Assembly (NCBI RefSeq): GCF_012767755.2
Contig: NZ_AP023189.1
Span: forward strand, 1,798,001 to 1,862,000
Direction of reading: 5' to 3'
Length of the DNA stretch: 64,000 nt
Origin: Pseudomonas tohonis
Lineage (GTDB): Bacteria; Pseudomonadota; Gammaproteobacteria; Pseudomonadales; Pseudomonadaceae
This document shows, piece by piece, positions 1-9,723 of this stretch (positions are counted from its first letter, which is position 1; every line of letters begins with the position of its first letter). The translations under genes were made by a program, and so were the position numbers. The notes under the pieces are model-generated. The model was not told the DNA's origin. It worked only from the letters and a program-made list of their open reading frames with translations, and searched no databases.

Positions 1-3
1 CCC

Positions 4-1116
4 ATGAGCTGCGACTTCCTCGCCCTGGCACAGCCGGGCGTGCAGAAACTTTCGCCCTACGTACCCGGCAAGCCGGTTGACGAGCTGGCCCGTGAGCTGA
101 ACCTCGACCCGGCCGGCATCGTCAAGCTGGCCAGCAACGAGAACCCGCTGGGCCCGAGCCCCAAGGTTCTCGAGGCCATCCGTGCCGAACTGGCCGATCT
201 CACCCGCTACCCGGATGGCAATGGCTTCGAGCTCAAGCGCCGCCTGGCCGAGCGTTATGACGTCCAGCCGGACCAGGTGACCCTCGGCAATGGCTCCAAC
301 GACATCCTCGAACTGGTCGGTCGTGCCTACCTGGCCCCGGGCCTGAACGCGGTGTTCAGCCAGCACGCGTTCGCCGTGTACCCCATCGTCACCCAGGCTG
401 TCGGCGCCACCGCCAAGGTCGTGCCGGCCAAGGACTGGGGGCATGACCTGCCGGCGATGCTGGCGGCCATCGACGAGCAGACCCGCGTGGTCTTCGTCGC
501 CAACCCGAACAACCCGACCGGCACCTGGTTCGGTCCGCAGGCGCTGGAAGAATTCCTCGCCCAGGTCCCGGAGACCGTGCTGGTGGTGCTGGACGAGGCC
601 TATATCGAATACGCGTCGGGTGGCGAGCTGCCCGACGGCCTCGACTACCTGTCGCGCTACCCGAACCTGCTGGTTTCCCGCACCTTCTCCAAGGCCTTCG
701 GCCTGGCGGCGCTGCGGGTCGGCTACGGGATTTCGTCCGCTCGTGTCGCCGATGTCCTGAACCGCGTGCGCCAGCCGTTCAACGTCAACAGCCTGGCCCT
801 GGCCGCCGCCTGCGCCGCGCTGGCGGACGCCGACTACCTGGCCGAGAGCCGCCGCCTCAATGACGCTGGCATGGCGCAGCTGGAAGCGGGTTGCCGCGCG
901 CTGGGCCTGGGCTGGATTCCGTCTCGTGGCAACTTCATCGCCATCGATTTCGGTCGCGATACGGCGGGCATCAACCAGGCCTTGCTGGCGGCAGGCGTGA
1001 TCGTGCGCCCGGTCGCGGGCTACGGCATGCCGAACTTCCTGCGCGTCTCCATCGGCCTGCCCGAGGAGAACCAGCGCTTCCTCGACGTCCTGGGGCAGGT
1101 GCTCGCCCGTGGCTGA
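4..1116 (+). CDS. hisC: Histidinol-phosphate aminotransferase (HisC2 type)
   Basis: PLP-dependent class I/II aminotransferase of 370 residues, the usual length. It converts imidazole-acetol phosphate to histidinol phosphate using glutamate, in the cytosol; paralogues in aromatic operons may also transaminate prephenate-type substrates. Family motifs are SNENPLGPSP near residue 40, NPNNPTG near 168 and the PLP lysine K230 in SRTFSKAFG. The start is the first ATG in the window and the N-terminus matches the known Pseudomonas HisC2 start, so the gene looks complete. It overlaps the following tyrA-aroA by 8 bp, placing it in the aromatic operon, with pheA expected just upstream. The family is certain; the choice of the second (aromatic-operon) hisC copy rests on gene order. 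Confidence 0.96.
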   Translation: MSCDFLALAQPGVQKLSPYVPGKPVDELARELNLDPAGIVKLASNENPLGPSPKVLEAIRAELADLTRYPDGNGFELKRRLAERYDVQPDQVTLGNGSNDILELVGRAYLAPGLNAVFSQHAFAVYPIVTQAVGATAKVVPAKDWGHDLPAMLAAIDEQTRVVFVANPNNPTGTWFGPQALEEFLAQVPETVLVVLDEAYIEYASGGELPDGLDYLSRYPNLLVSRTFSKAFGLAALRVGYGISSARVADVLNRVRQPFNVNSLALAAACAALADADYLAESRRLNDAGMAQLEAGCRALGLGWIPSRGNFIAIDFGRDTAGINQALLAAGVIVRPVAGYGMPNFLRVSIGLPEENQRFLDVLGQVLARG

Positions 1117-3349
1117 TGTCATGCCGCTGCAACAGCGCTCTCCTAAGCTCGGGCGCCTCGTGGTGATCGGGCTCGGCCTGATCGGCGGCTCCTTCGCCAA
1201 GGGGCTGCGGGAAAAGGGGGCGTTCGATGAAGTGGTGGGTGTCGATCTGGACGCCGAGTCGCGCCGCCTGGCCGTGGAGCTGGGCGTGGTCGACCGTTGC
1301 GAGAGCGATCTCGCCGCCGCCTGTCAGGGGGCGGCGGTGATCCAGCTGGCCGTGCCTATCCTCGCCATGGAGCGATTGCTGGCTGAGCTGGCGAAGCTTG
1401 ATCTTGGCGATGTCGTGCTCACCGATGTCGGCAGCGCCAAGGGCAATGTGGTGCGTGCCGCGCGCCTGGCCTTCGATGGCATGCCGGCTCGCTTCGTCCC
1501 CGGTCATCCTATTGCGGGGTCCGAGCAGAGCGGGGTGGAGGCGGCCAATGGCGCTCTCTTTTATCGCCACAAGGTGATCCTGACGCCTCAGGAGTCCACT
1601 GACGCCGAGGCGCTGGCCTTGGTCGACAGGCTCTGGCGCGAGCTGGGGGCCGATGTCGAGCACATGCAGGTCGAGCACCACGACGAGGTGCTTGCGGCGA
1701 CCAGCCATTTGCCGCACCTGCTGGCTTTCGGGCTGGTCGACTCGCTTGCCAAACGCAGTGAGAACCTGGAGATATTCCGCTACGCCGCTGGTGGCTTCCG
1801 TGATTTCACGCGGATCGCCGGCAGCGATCCGGTCATGTGGCACGACATCTTCCTCGCCAACCGCGAGGCCGTGCTGCGGGTGCTGGACGCATTTCGTGGC
1901 GACCTCGACGCCTTGCGCGACGCGGTCGACGCAGGGGATGGGCATCAACTGCTGGGCGTGTTCACCCGCGCCCGCGTCGCCCGCGAACATTTCAGTAAAA
2001 TCCTGGCCCGCAGGGCCTATGTGGACGCCATGCACAATAACGACCTGATTTACCTGGCCCAGCCGGGTGGCCGCCTTTCCGGGCGTATCCGCGTTCCGGG
2101 CGACAAGTCCATTTCCCACCGCTCGATCATGCTCGGCTCCCTGGCCGAGGGCACGACCGAGGTGGAGGGCTTCCTCGAGGGTGAGGACGCCCTGGCGACC
2201 CTGCAGGCTTTCCGCGACATGGGGGTGGTCATCGAAGGCCCCCACCATGGTCGCGTGACCATTCACGGCGTTGGCCTGCATGGCCTGAAGCCGCCGCCCG
2301 GGCCGCTGTACCTGGGCAACTCCGGTACCTCCATGCGCCTGCTCAGCGGGCTGCTCGCTGCCCAGCCGTTCGACACCACCCTGACCGGTGACGCTTCGCT
2401 GTCCAAGCGCCCGATGAACCGTGTGGCCAAGCCGTTGCGCGAGATGGGGGCGGTGATCGAGACCGCTCCGGAAGGTCGTCCGCCGATGACCATCCGTGGT
2501 GGCCAGCGCCTCACCGGCATGAGCTACGAGATGCCGATGGCCAGCGCCCAGGTCAAATCCTGCCTGTTGCTCGCCGGTCTCTACGCTGCGGGCGAAACCT
2601 CGGTGACCGAGCCGGCTCCGACCCGCGACCATACCGAGCGCATGCTGCAGGGCTTCGGTTATCCGGTTGCCGTCGATGGCAGCACGGCGACCGTCGAGAG
2701 CGGCCACAAGCTGTCCGCCACTCATATCGAAGTGCCGGCGGATATCTCTTCCGCAGCCTTCTTCCTGGTGGCAGCGAGCATCGCCGAGGGTTCCGAGCTG
2801 CTGCTGGAGCACGTGGGTATCAACCCGACCCGTACCGGCGTGATCGATATCCTCAAGCTGATGGGCGCCGATATCACCCTGGAGAACCCGCGTGAAGTCG
2901 GTGGCGAGCCGGTGGCGGATATCCGCGTGCGCGCGGCGAAGCTCAAGGGCATCGATATCCCCGAAGACCTGGTTCCGCTGGCCATCGACGAGTTCCCGGT
3001 GCTGTTCGTCGCTGCCGCCTGCGCCGAAGGGCGCACCGTCCTGCGTGGCGCGGAAGAGCTGCGGGTCAAGGAGTCGGACCGCATCCAGGTGATGGCCGAC
3101 GGGCTGGTAGCGCTGGGCGTGAAGGCCGAGCCGACCCCGGACGGCATCATCATCGACGGTGGTGCGTTCGGCGGGGGTGAGGTGTGGAGCCATGGCGACC
3201 ATCGCATCGCCATGTCCTTCAGCGTCGCTTCGCTGCGTGCCGGCGGTGCGATCCGTATCCACGATTGCGCCAACGTCGCGACCTCCTTCCCGAACTTCCT
3301 CGGGCTGGCGGCGCAGGTCGGCATCCAAGTCGCCGAAGAGGGCAAGTGA
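1109..3349 (+). CDS. aroA: Fused prephenate dehydrogenase / EPSP synthase (TyrA-AroA)
   Basis: A 746-residue fusion. Residues 1 to about 300 are a TyrA-type dehydrogenase, with the NAD-binding motif [11 protein letters not shown] near residue 20 and the [11 protein letters not shown] motif; it oxidises prephenate or arogenate towards tyrosine. Residues about 312-746 are 5-enolpyruvylshikimate-3-phosphate synthase, with [10 protein letters not shown] and [13 protein letters not shown], the step that joins shikimate-3-phosphate and PEP. The start is GTG 1109, inside the end of hisC; in-frame ATG 1121 is a possible alternative. The stop overlaps the cmk start as TGATG. Joining two non-consecutive steps in one polypeptide is the known arrangement in Pseudomonas, and no frameshift is seen between the halves. 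Confidence 0.95.
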   Translation: MADVMPLQQRSPKLGRLVVIGLGLIGGSFAKGLREKGAFDEVVGVDLDAESRRLAVELGVVDRCESDLAAACQGAAVIQLAVPILAMERLLAELAKLDLGDVVLTDVGSAKGNVVRAARLAFDGMPARFVPGHPIAGSEQSGVEAANGALFYRHKVILTPQESTDAEALALVDRLWRELGADVEHMQVEHHDEVLAATSHLPHLLAFGLVDSLAKRSENLEIFRYAAGGFRDFTRIAGSDPVMWHDIFLANREAVLRVLDAFRGDLDALRDAVDAGDGHQLLGVFTRARVAREHFSKILARRAYVDAMHNNDLIYLAQPGGRLSGRIRVPGDKSISHRSIMLGSLAEGTTEVEGFLEGEDALATLQAFRDMGVVIEGPHHGRVTIHGVGLHGLKPPPGPLYLGNSGTSMRLLSGLLAAQPFDTTLTGDASLSKRPMNRVAKPLREMGAVIETAPEGRPPMTIRGGQRLTGMSYEMPMASAQVKSCLLLAGLYAAGETSVTEPAPTRDHTERMLQGFGYPVAVDGSTATVESGHKLSATHIEVPADISSAAFFLVAASIAEGSELLLEHVGINPTRTGVIDILKLMGADITLENPREVGGEPVADIRVRAAKLKGIDIPEDLVPLAIDEFPVLFVAAACAEGRTVLRGAEELRVKESDRIQVMADGLVALGVKAEPTPDGIIIDGGAFGGGEVWSHGDHRIAMSFSVASLRAGGAIRIHDCANVATSFPNFLGLAAQVGIQVAEEGK

Positions 3350-4035
3350 TGAGTACTGCAGCGCCGGTCATCGCCATCGACGGCCCGGGTGGCTCGGGCA
3401 AGGGCACGGTCGCGGGCCTGCTGGCCAAGCGTCTTGGCTGGAACCTGCTGGATTCCGGTGCGCTGTATCGGCTGCTGGCCTTCGCGGCGCGTAACCACGG
3501 TGTCGACCTGACCAACGAGGAGTCGCTGAAGGTCCTGGCGGCCCATCTCGATGTGCAGTTCCTCTCCAATGCGGGTGGCGTCCAGCGGATCATCCTCGAG
3601 GGTGAGGATGTTTCCGACGTCATCCGCACCGAGACGGTAGGAGCGGGCGCCTCGCAGGTCGCTGCCCTGCCGGCGGTGCGCGATGCCTTGCTGCAGCGTC
3701 AGCGTGCCTTCCAGGAGGCGCCCGGGCTGGTCGCTGATGGTCGGGACATGGGAACGGTGGTCTTTCCGGATGCACCGCTGAAGATCTTCCTCACCGCTAC
3801 CGCGGAGGAGCGTGCACGTCGGCGCTATCTGCAGTTGAAGGGCAAGGGCATGGAGGTCGAGATGGCCTCCCTGCTGACCGAGATCATCGAGCGTGACGAG
3901 CGCGACACCCAGCGTTCCGTAGCGCCGCTGAAGCCCGCGCCGGATGCCCTGATTCTCGACTCCACCCACCTGAGCATCGACGAAGTGCTGGAGCGCATTC
4001 TCGAAGCCTTTGCCGCGCTGGGGCTGGATGACTGA
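3349..4035 (+). CDS. cmk: Cytidylate kinase
   Basis: A 228-residue CMP/dCMP kinase that phosphorylates (d)CMP with ATP, in pyrimidine salvage. The P-loop GPGGSGKGT lies at residues 12-20, followed by the substrate-site DSGALYR and the [13 protein letters not shown] segment. ATG 3349 overlaps the stop of tyrA-aroA (TGATG), which indicates translational coupling and fixes the start; a longer upstream reading frame exists but has no similarity before this ATG. Length and motif order are normal. The gene is the last of the aromatic operon and is followed by the separately promoted rpsA, as in many gammaproteobacteria. Confidence 0.97.
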   Translation: MSTAAPVIAIDGPGGSGKGTVAGLLAKRLGWNLLDSGALYRLLAFAARNHGVDLTNEESLKVLAAHLDVQFLSNAGGVQRIILEGEDVSDVIRTETVGAGASQVAALPAVRDALLQRQRAFQEAPGLVADGRDMGTVVFPDAPLKIFLTATAEERARRRYLQLKGKGMEVEMASLLTEIIERDERDTQRSVAPLKPAPDALILDSTHLSIDEVLERILEAFAALGLDD

Positions 4036-4138
4036 TCGCGGCCGCATTCCAGCGACGTCGCGCTCCTTGGACGCGGCGCTTCTGTTTTCCGAGTCGGCTC
4101 CGTCGGGCGGATCTGCCCGGAGTGCCGGGGCGGGGCAA

Positions 4139-4167
4139 TTGACGGCCGCTAGCCCCATTGCTAACAT
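4139..4167 (+). promoter_or_regulatory. Predicted sigma-70 promoter and long leader of rpsA
   Basis: TTGACG at 4139-4144 and TAACAT at 4162-4167 are separated by exactly 17 bp, a good housekeeping promoter match. Transcription would start near 4174 and leave a leader of about 210 nt before the rpsA ATG at 4387. The 351-bp gap between cmk and rpsA (4036-4386) holds no other gene. Long rpsA leaders are known in gammaproteobacteria to mediate autogenous repression by S1; that role here is inference. Confidence 0.55.
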
Positions 4168-4386
4168 TCCAGCCCTTATGTCGGCGTGATTTCTCTAATG
4201 GGAGCGTCACGCCGGTTCTGATTCCGAAAGGAAGTGCCTCATTGCCGGTCATCCGACTGGGCGTGGTGCCACAGGGGTGGAACGGGATACCAGTTGACGT
4301 CCCCTCCACCTTTAATCACTGACTTGACCGCATTTGCTGGTAGTGCGGAATAGGGCCTTTAGTGGCCTTTGACTACAGGTATGATC

Positions 4387-6066
4387 ATGAGCGAAAGCTT
4401 CGCAGAACTTTTTGAAGAAAGCCTGAAATCCCTCGACATGCAGCCGGGTGCCATCATCACCGGCATCGTGGTCGACATCGACGGTGACTGGGTCACCGTG
4501 CATGCTGGCCTCAAGTCCGAGGGCGTCATCCCGGTCGAGCAGTTCTACAACGAACAGGGCGAGCTGACCATCAGCGTGGGTGACGAAGTTCACGTTGCGC
4601 TGGACGCGGTAGAAGATGGCTTCGGTGAAACCAAGCTGTCCCGCGAGAAGGCCAAGCGCGCCGAGTGCTGGATTGTTCTGGAAGCTGCTTTCGCTGCTGA
4701 AGAAGTGGTCAAGGGCGTTATCAACGGCAAGGTCAAAGGCGGTTTCACCGTCGACGTCAGCGGCATCCGCGCGTTCCTGCCGGGCTCCCTGGTGGATGTG
4801 CGCCCCGTGCGCGACACCACTCACCTGGAAGGCAAAGAGCTCGAGTTCAAGGTCATCAAGCTCGACCAGAAGCGCAACAACGTTGTCGTTTCCCGCCGCA
4901 GCGTCTTGGAAGCCGAGAACAGTGCCGAGCGCGAAGCTCTGCTGGAATCCCTGCAGGAAGGCCAGCAAGTCAAAGGTATCGTCAAGAACCTCACCGACTA
5001 CGGCGCATTCGTTGACCTGGGCGGCGTAGACGGCCTGCTGCACATCACCGACATGGCTTGGAAGCGCATCAAGCACCCGTCCGAGATCGTCAATGTTGGC
5101 GACGAGATCGACGTCAAGGTCCTGAAGTTCGACCGCGAGCGCAACCGCGTCTCCCTGGGTCTGAAGCAACTGGGCGAAGACCCGTGGGTTGCCATCAAGG
5201 CTCGCTACCCGGAAGGCACCCGCGTAACCGCGCGCGTTACCAACCTGACCGACTACGGCTGCTTTGCAGAGCTGGAAGAAGGCGTGGAAGGCCTGGTGCA
5301 CGTTTCCGAGATGGATTGGACCAACAAGAACATCCACCCGTCCAAAGTCGTTCAGGTTGGCGACGAAGTGGAAGTTCAGGTTCTCGACATCGACGAAGAG
5401 CGTCGTCGTATCTCCCTGGGCATCAAGCAGTGCAAGTCCAACCCGTGGGAAGACTTCTCCGGTCGCTTCAATAAAGGCGACAAGATCTCCGGCACCATCA
5501 AGTCGATCACCGATTTCGGTATCTTCATTGGTCTGGAAGGCGGCATCGACGGCCTGGTTCACCTGTCCGATATCTCTTGGAACGAAGTTGGCGAAGAAGC
5601 CGTACGTCGTTTCAAGAAGGGCGACGAACTGGATACCGTCATCCTGTCCGTAGATCCGGAGCGCGAGCGCATCTCCCTGGGTATCAAGCAGCTGGAAGAC
5701 GATCCGTTCTCCAACTACGCCTCCCTGAACGAGAAGGGCACCATCGTGCGCGGTACCGTCAAGGAAGTTGATGCCAAGGGCGCTGTGATCACCCTGGGCG
5801 ACGATATCGAAGGCATCCTGAAGGCCTCCGAAATCAGCCGTGACCGCGTTGAAGACGCGCGCAACGTGCTGAAGGAAGGCGAAGAAGTCGAAGCCAAGAT
5901 CATCAGCATCGACCGTAAGAGCCGCGTCATCAGCCTGTCCATCAAGTCGAAAGACGTGGATGACGAGAAAGACGCAATGAAGGAACTGCGCAAGCAGGAA
6001 TCCGAGAGCACCGGCCCGACCACCATTGGTGATCTGATCCGCGCTCAGATGGAGAACCAGGGCTAA
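4387..6066 (+). CDS. rpsA: 30S ribosomal protein S1
   Basis: A 559-residue S1 protein, the normal Pseudomonas length, built of six S1 RNA-binding domains. Domains three to six carry the typical LTDYGAFV / LTDYGCFA / ITDFGIFI phrases and end in HITDM, HVSEM and HLSDI signatures. It binds mRNA upstream of the Shine-Dalgarno region on the 30S subunit and is needed for initiation on structured messages. Two in-frame ATGs lie just upstream (4369, 4381); ATG 4387 is chosen because the conserved protein begins [13 protein letters not shown]. Codon use is strongly biased, as expected for a highly expressed gene. A strong terminator follows. Confidence 0.98.
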   Translation: MSESFAELFEESLKSLDMQPGAIITGIVVDIDGDWVTVHAGLKSEGVIPVEQFYNEQGELTISVGDEVHVALDAVEDGFGETKLSREKAKRAECWIVLEAAFAAEEVVKGVINGKVKGGFTVDVSGIRAFLPGSLVDVRPVRDTTHLEGKELEFKVIKLDQKRNNVVVSRRSVLEAENSAEREALLESLQEGQQVKGIVKNLTDYGAFVDLGGVDGLLHITDMAWKRIKHPSEIVNVGDEIDVKVLKFDRERNRVSLGLKQLGEDPWVAIKARYPEGTRVTARVTNLTDYGCFAELEEGVEGLVHVSEMDWTNKNIHPSKVVQVGDEVEVQVLDIDEERRRISLGIKQCKSNPWEDFSGRFNKGDKISGTIKSITDFGIFIGLEGGIDGLVHLSDISWNEVGEEAVRRFKKGDELDTVILSVDPERERISLGIKQLEDDPFSNYASLNEKGTIVRGTVKEVDAKGAVITLGDDIEGILKASEISRDRVEDARNVLKEGEEVEAKIISIDRKSRVISLSIKSKDVDDEKDAMKELRKQESESTGPTTIGDLIRAQMENQG

Positions 6067-6083
6067 GTCCTGATTCCTTCATC

Positions 6084-6111
6084 AAAAAGGGCGGCTTAGG
6101 CCGCCCTTTTT
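6084..6111 (+). terminator. Rho-independent terminator of rpsA
   Basis: A-rich upstream arm, GGGCGGC stem, TTAG loop, GCCGCCC and a run of five T. Perfect inverted repeat 18 bp after the rpsA stop. The symmetrical A and T tracts could allow bidirectional function. Confidence 0.9.
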
Positions 6112-6214
6112 GTTGCCCGAGTTTTACCCTTGGTTATTGGGGCTGTTCAAAGCTTCGTGGTCATGCTAAAACCGCGTAGAGCTGATCTAGCCGCTTGATA
6201 TAGAAGGGAAAACC

Positions 6215-6499
6215 ATGACCAAGTCGGAGTTGATCGAACGAATCGTTACCCACCAAGGCCAGCTTTCCTCGAAAGATGTAGAGCTTGCCATCAAGACCAT
6301 GCTCGAGCAGATGTCCCAGGCACTGGCCACGGGGGATCGTATCGAGATACGCGGATTTGGCAGCTTCTCCCTGCATTTTCGTGCGCCTCGCACGGGGCGC
6401 AATCCTAAGACCGGCGAGTCTGTTCGTCTGGATGGGAAGTTCGTACCGCACTTCAAGCCTGGTAAGGAGTTGCGGGATCGGGTAAATGAGGAAGATTGA
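6215..6499 (+). CDS. ihfB: Integration host factor beta subunit
   Basis: A 94-residue HU/IHF-family DNA-bending protein; it pairs with IhfA to bend DNA sharply in transcription, recombination and replication. Hallmarks are [10 protein letters not shown] at the start, the [12 protein letters not shown] strand and [10 protein letters not shown], the arm that inserts a proline into the minor groove. A purine-rich ribosome binding site (GAAGGGAAA) precedes ATG 6215. In Pseudomonas this gene marks the left boundary of the O-antigen locus, and composition changes soon after it. The following 219 bp before the next remnant hold no recognisable gene; an lapA- or wzz-like gene often found here is absent. 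Confidence 0.98.
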   Translation: MTKSELIERIVTHQGQLSSKDVELAIKTMLEQMSQALATGDRIEIRGFGSFSLHFRAPRTGRNPKTGESVRLDGKFVPHFKPGKELRDRVNEED

Positions 6500-6718
6500 C
6501 ACCGCTTTGGTCTTCTCGCAGGAGTGATTCTCCTGGTTGGGCGGCCATCTGGCGTCATTCTTTTGCCATATTTGCGAAGTCATGTGTAGTTGCAAAATAT
6601 GAGCGCTTTAACTGAGTAATCTGCTGCAAGTCATTAGTCAATAAAGCCAGCTGTCACTCTCTCGTTCGCATTGCTGGGCTGAGTCCCTTTATGATAGCTA
6701 GCATTAAAGGATTGACTC

Positions 6719-7414
6719 GTGCAACTACCCTCCATCGTTCATCACGGCTCCGTAACAGGCGTGACGGGCTTCTATAATCAGTCACAGATAGATGATGAGT
6801 ATGCGCTGGTCATGGACTGTGGCCTTTTTCAAGGTGCCGAAGCCTCTCCTGAAGGTCGGGCAGGGCTAGTAGGCTCGGTTAGGGCTCTGGTCGCGACTCA
6901 TATTCACATCGACCACGTTGGAGGCATACCCGATCTCCTTGCAACTGGTTTCAAAGCAGTGAGCCATCGGCCAAGTTGTTGTCCATCTTACTTGGAGATG
7001 CTTTCAAGCTCGGTTTTGGCTGCGTTTGGAAAAGGCTCAAACTCCCCGCTGGCCATTCGTTTTGCGAAGCAAGCCGCTCAGCTGGCTATCGTCGTTGCTG
7101 GCAGCGGCATGTGCTCCAGTGGGCATATTGTCAACTACCTTAACGCTATGTTCGGTTATGTGCGGCATGATGTGCTCTTCGTTGGCTTCTAGGCGGATGG
7201 CCTCTCTGGGCGACAAGTCCAGTGCTGTAGTCCTCATAGTGGCTATGTTGGGCTTGACGGGCAGCGCTATGACATCCGGGCTCAGACGCATACCATAAGG
7301 GACTATTCCGATCACGCCGATCGGTCAGGGCTAGAAAGGTTTGTCAGTTGTATGAATGCATTACTGAATGAAATTCGTATGGTGCATGGTGAAAGAAGGT
7401 TCTATATGCTTTGA
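6719..7414 (+). pseudogene. Decayed MBL-fold / beta-CASP RNA metallo-hydrolase
   Basis: Remnant of a roughly 450-residue metallo-beta-lactamase/beta-CASP protein (RNase/Ysh1-like family). The N-terminus is intact: PSIVHHGSVTGVTGF, MDCGLFQGAE and the metal motif THIHIDHVGG. After about residue 78 the homologous reading (SEPSAKLL, DAFKLGF) continues only in another frame from about 6955, showing a frameshift. Most of the middle is deleted, then AIVVAGSGMCSSGHIVNYL resumes in the first frame. A TAG at 7190-7192 interrupts it, and beyond the stop the same frame still encodes GLDGQRYDIRAQTHTIRDYS and MVHGE, the family's C-terminal part, up to TGA 7412. Such genes often sit beside O-antigen loci in Pseudomonas. 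Non-functional with high confidence; family call from motifs. Confidence 0.85.
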
Positions 7415-7581
7415 CTGATGCATTTCGAGAGCGCTAAGTTGGTAAGGGGAGTGATGTGGATATTCTGTTGCCGGGTATTGATGAGAAGACAGGGGCTTTG
7501 CCAGTCCTTTTTGCAGGGGCCTAGTAAATCTGGGGCTTTGTCTCTCTAGTTAGAGTTTGATTGAGTCGAAAACAAGCCGGC

Positions 7582-7609
7582 TTGTCACTGCTTATATAAA
7601 ATACATAAT
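7582..7609 (+). promoter_or_regulatory. Predicted promoter of the glycan cluster (manC)
   Basis: TTGTCA at 7582-7587 and CATAAT at 7604-7609 with a 16-bp AT-rich spacer, each matching five of six consensus bases. It lies in the AT-rich gap after the pseudogene and just before manC. The predicted transcript start leaves only a short leader before ATG 7629. The gap 7415-7628 has no other gene. Confidence 0.5.
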
Positions 7610-7628
7610 ACAGGTTCAGCGTTTCATT

Positions 7629-9068
7629 ATGACAACCAGCCCCATTCAACCAGTAGTGCTGTGCGGCGGATCAGGTACGCGTTTATGGCCCTTGTCCCGT
7701 TCAGGATTTCCAAAGCAGTTCCTATGTTTGGTGGGCAATGACAGTCTGTTCCAGCAGTCCATCAAGCGCTTGGGTGGTAGCGGGGCAAATAATGCGATTG
7801 CTTCACCCTACATCGTGTGCAATGAAGACCACCGCTTTTTGGCCCAAGAGCAACTCAGGGAGCTTGGGGTCGACAATGCAACATTTCTGCTAGAACCGGT
7901 AGGCCGTAATACCGCACCGGCCCTGACTCTGGCTGCTTTAGCTGCGCGCGATGCGGGCACAGATCCAGTGCTGGTAGTTACCCCGGCAGACCAAGCTATC
8001 ACTGACGGCGAGGCCTTTCGTGCTGTGATGCATCGGGCGGTCGAATCTGCGACTGAAGGCAACATTGTCATTCTTGGCATTAAGCCTGACAGGCCTGAAA
8101 CAGGCTATGGCTATATCAAGGTGGCTTCTGACAGCGCGGCAGTTGGTGCCGTTGAGCGTTTCGTAGAGAAGCCCGACCGGGGTACTGCCCAAGCCTACCT
8201 CGATGAGGGTGGTTACTACTGGAATGCAGGCTTATTCGTACTCAAGGCCTCGGTGTGGCTTGCAGCCTTGGAGAACTTTCGGCCGGATATTCTTCAGGCT
8301 AGCGTTAAGAGCTGGGCAGGCAAGCGAATTGATGGCTCTTTCATTCGGCCTGATAAACAAGCTTTTATGGCTATTCCAAGTGAATCAATTGATTATGCCG
8401 TGATGGAGAAGTGCCCAGGAAGTGCTCTATCCATCAAGATGCTACAACTGGATGCTGGTTGGAGTGACCTGGGCGCCTGGGATGCCGTATGGAGCGTTTC
8501 TCCCAAAGATGATAAGGGTAATGCTCTTTACGGCGATGTACTAATAACCGAAAGCGGTAATTCGCTCGTTCATGCCAGCAGCCGTCTTGTTGCACTGTCC
8601 GGCGTTGATAACCTCGTGGTCATCGAAACAGCGGATGCCGTTCTGGTTGCAGACAGAAGTCGCTGTCAGGACGTTAAGCAGATAGTGAGCCTGCTTAATG
8701 AGCAGTCTCGTGAGGAGCATACTCTTCATCGCAAGGTTCATCGCCCTTGGGGTTGGTATGACAGCATCGATGAGGGTAGACGATTCAAGGTCAAACGAAT
8801 TCAGGTCAACCCCAAGGCGAGCCTCAGCTTGCAAAAGCATCATCATCGAGCTGAGCACTGGATTGTCGTGCAGGGCACCGCGGAAATTACCCGGGGTAGT
8901 GAAACACTGCTGCTCACTGAAAATCAGAGCACATACATTCCACTAGGAGAAGTGCATCGCCTCGCCAATACTGGCTCAACACCTCTAGAAGTTATTGAGG
9001 TACAGTCCGGGAACTACCTCGGAGAGGACGACATTGTCCGTTATGATGATGAATATGGGCGAGGATAA
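7629..9068 (+). CDS. manC: Mannose-1-P guanylyltransferase / mannose-6-P isomerase
   Basis: A 479-residue bifunctional type II PMI/GMP enzyme (ManC/AlgA/WbpW family). The N-terminal nucleotidyltransferase has CGGSGTRLWPLSR near residue 10 and FVEKPD near 180; the C-terminal cupin (about 370-479) has RPWGWYDSID, QKHHHRAEHWIVVQG and DIVRYDDEYGR. It makes GDP-mannose from mannose-1-P and interconverts fructose-6-P and mannose-6-P. ATG 7629 is chosen because the conserved protein starts just before PVVLCGGSGT; 24 upstream in-frame codons lack similarity. No phosphomannomutase or GDP-mannose dehydratase lies in the window, so mannose-1-P must come from a mutase elsewhere (AlgC type in Pseudomonas). 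Confidence 0.93.
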   Translation: MTTSPIQPVVLCGGSGTRLWPLSRSGFPKQFLCLVGNDSLFQQSIKRLGGSGANNAIASPYIVCNEDHRFLAQEQLRELGVDNATFLLEPVGRNTAPALTLAALAARDAGTDPVLVVTPADQAITDGEAFRAVMHRAVESATEGNIVILGIKPDRPETGYGYIKVASDSAAVGAVERFVEKPDRGTAQAYLDEGGYYWNAGLFVLKASVWLAALENFRPDILQASVKSWAGKRIDGSFIRPDKQAFMAIPSESIDYAVMEKCPGSALSIKMLQLDAGWSDLGAWDAVWSVSPKDDKGNALYGDVLITESGNSLVHASSRLVALSGVDNLVVIETADAVLVADRSRCQDVKQIVSLLNEQSREEHTLHRKVHRPWGWYDSIDEGRRFKVKRIQVNPKASLSLQKHHHRAEHWIVVQGTAEITRGSETLLLTENQSTYIPLGEVHRLANTGSTPLEVIEVQSGNYLGEDDIVRYDDEYGRG

Positions 9069-9180
9069 CGTGCCGCTGTTCATTATTGAGTTTTGGGGCG
9101 ATAGTATTCGGTAGGGCTGTTAGGTGTAATGAGTCTCTCGTACGAACAATATGTTATTGTGCTGTTGAGGTAGGGTTTAT

Positions 9181-9723
9181 ATGGGTAACGAGCTTAAGTT
9201 TCCTGAAAAAAAAATCTTTATTCTTGATGTTGATGGTGTAATGACTACTGGGCATTTTTTATACACTGCCGAGGGTAAAGTCATGAAGATATTTGGCCCG
9301 GATGATAATGACGGTTTGTCGTTGCTTAGAAATTTCGTGGATATTCGATTTGTCACTGGAGACAAAAAAGGCTATCCAATTAGTAAAAAACGTATTGTTG
9401 ATGATATGGGGTTTGAGCTAGATATCGTTAGCACGGTGCGTCGTGCTGAGTGGATCGCCGAGCGCTATCCCCTTGAGTCTGTTATATACATGGGGGACGG
9501 CATTTTCGACCATTATGTGATGGCGAAAGTCGGTTACAGCATTGCGCCAGCAAATGCGGATAAAAATGCCAAAGCATATGCGTCCTACATCACTGAGCGA
9601 TCAGGTGGTGATCGTGCCGTTGCTGAGGCAGCACTACATCTCTTGGAAAAATTCTTTACCCCTTTCAACCCTGAGCAGTTGCCTAACGCTCAGCAGAAAC
9701 TCTCTGGAGAGTGGACCGTATGA
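9181..9723 (+). CDS. HAD-superfamily phosphatase, KdsC-like
   Basis: A 180-residue C0-type HAD hydrolase resembling KdsC (Kdo-8-phosphate phosphatase). Motif I is FILDVDGVMTTG with D16 and D18; motif II is FVTGDKKG; motif IV is MGDGIFDHYVM near residue 105. It should remove phosphate from a sugar phosphate in the cytosol. Sequence is clearly AT-richer than the chromosome. RBS-like GAGGTAGGG precedes ATG 9181. Its stop overlaps the start of the next gene, an aldolase-like protein (ATGA), so the two are probably made together. A housekeeping KdsC would be expected elsewhere, so this copy likely serves a dedicated sugar. Substrate unknown. Confidence 0.8.
   Translation: MGNELKFPEKKIFILDVDGVMTTGHFLYTAEGKVMKIFGPDDNDGLSLLRNFVDIRFVTGDKKGYPISKKRIVDDMGFELDIVSTVRRAEWIAERYPLESVIYMGDGIFDHYVMAKVGYSIAPANADKNAKAYASYITERSGGDRAVAEAALHLLEKFFTPFNPEQLPNAQQKLSGEWTV

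Noticed and set aside
971..3328. 785-codon open frame on the minus strand opposite tyrA-aroA
   Set aside because: Antisense mirror of a high-GC coding gene; no family motifs, composition follows the opposite gene's codon positions.
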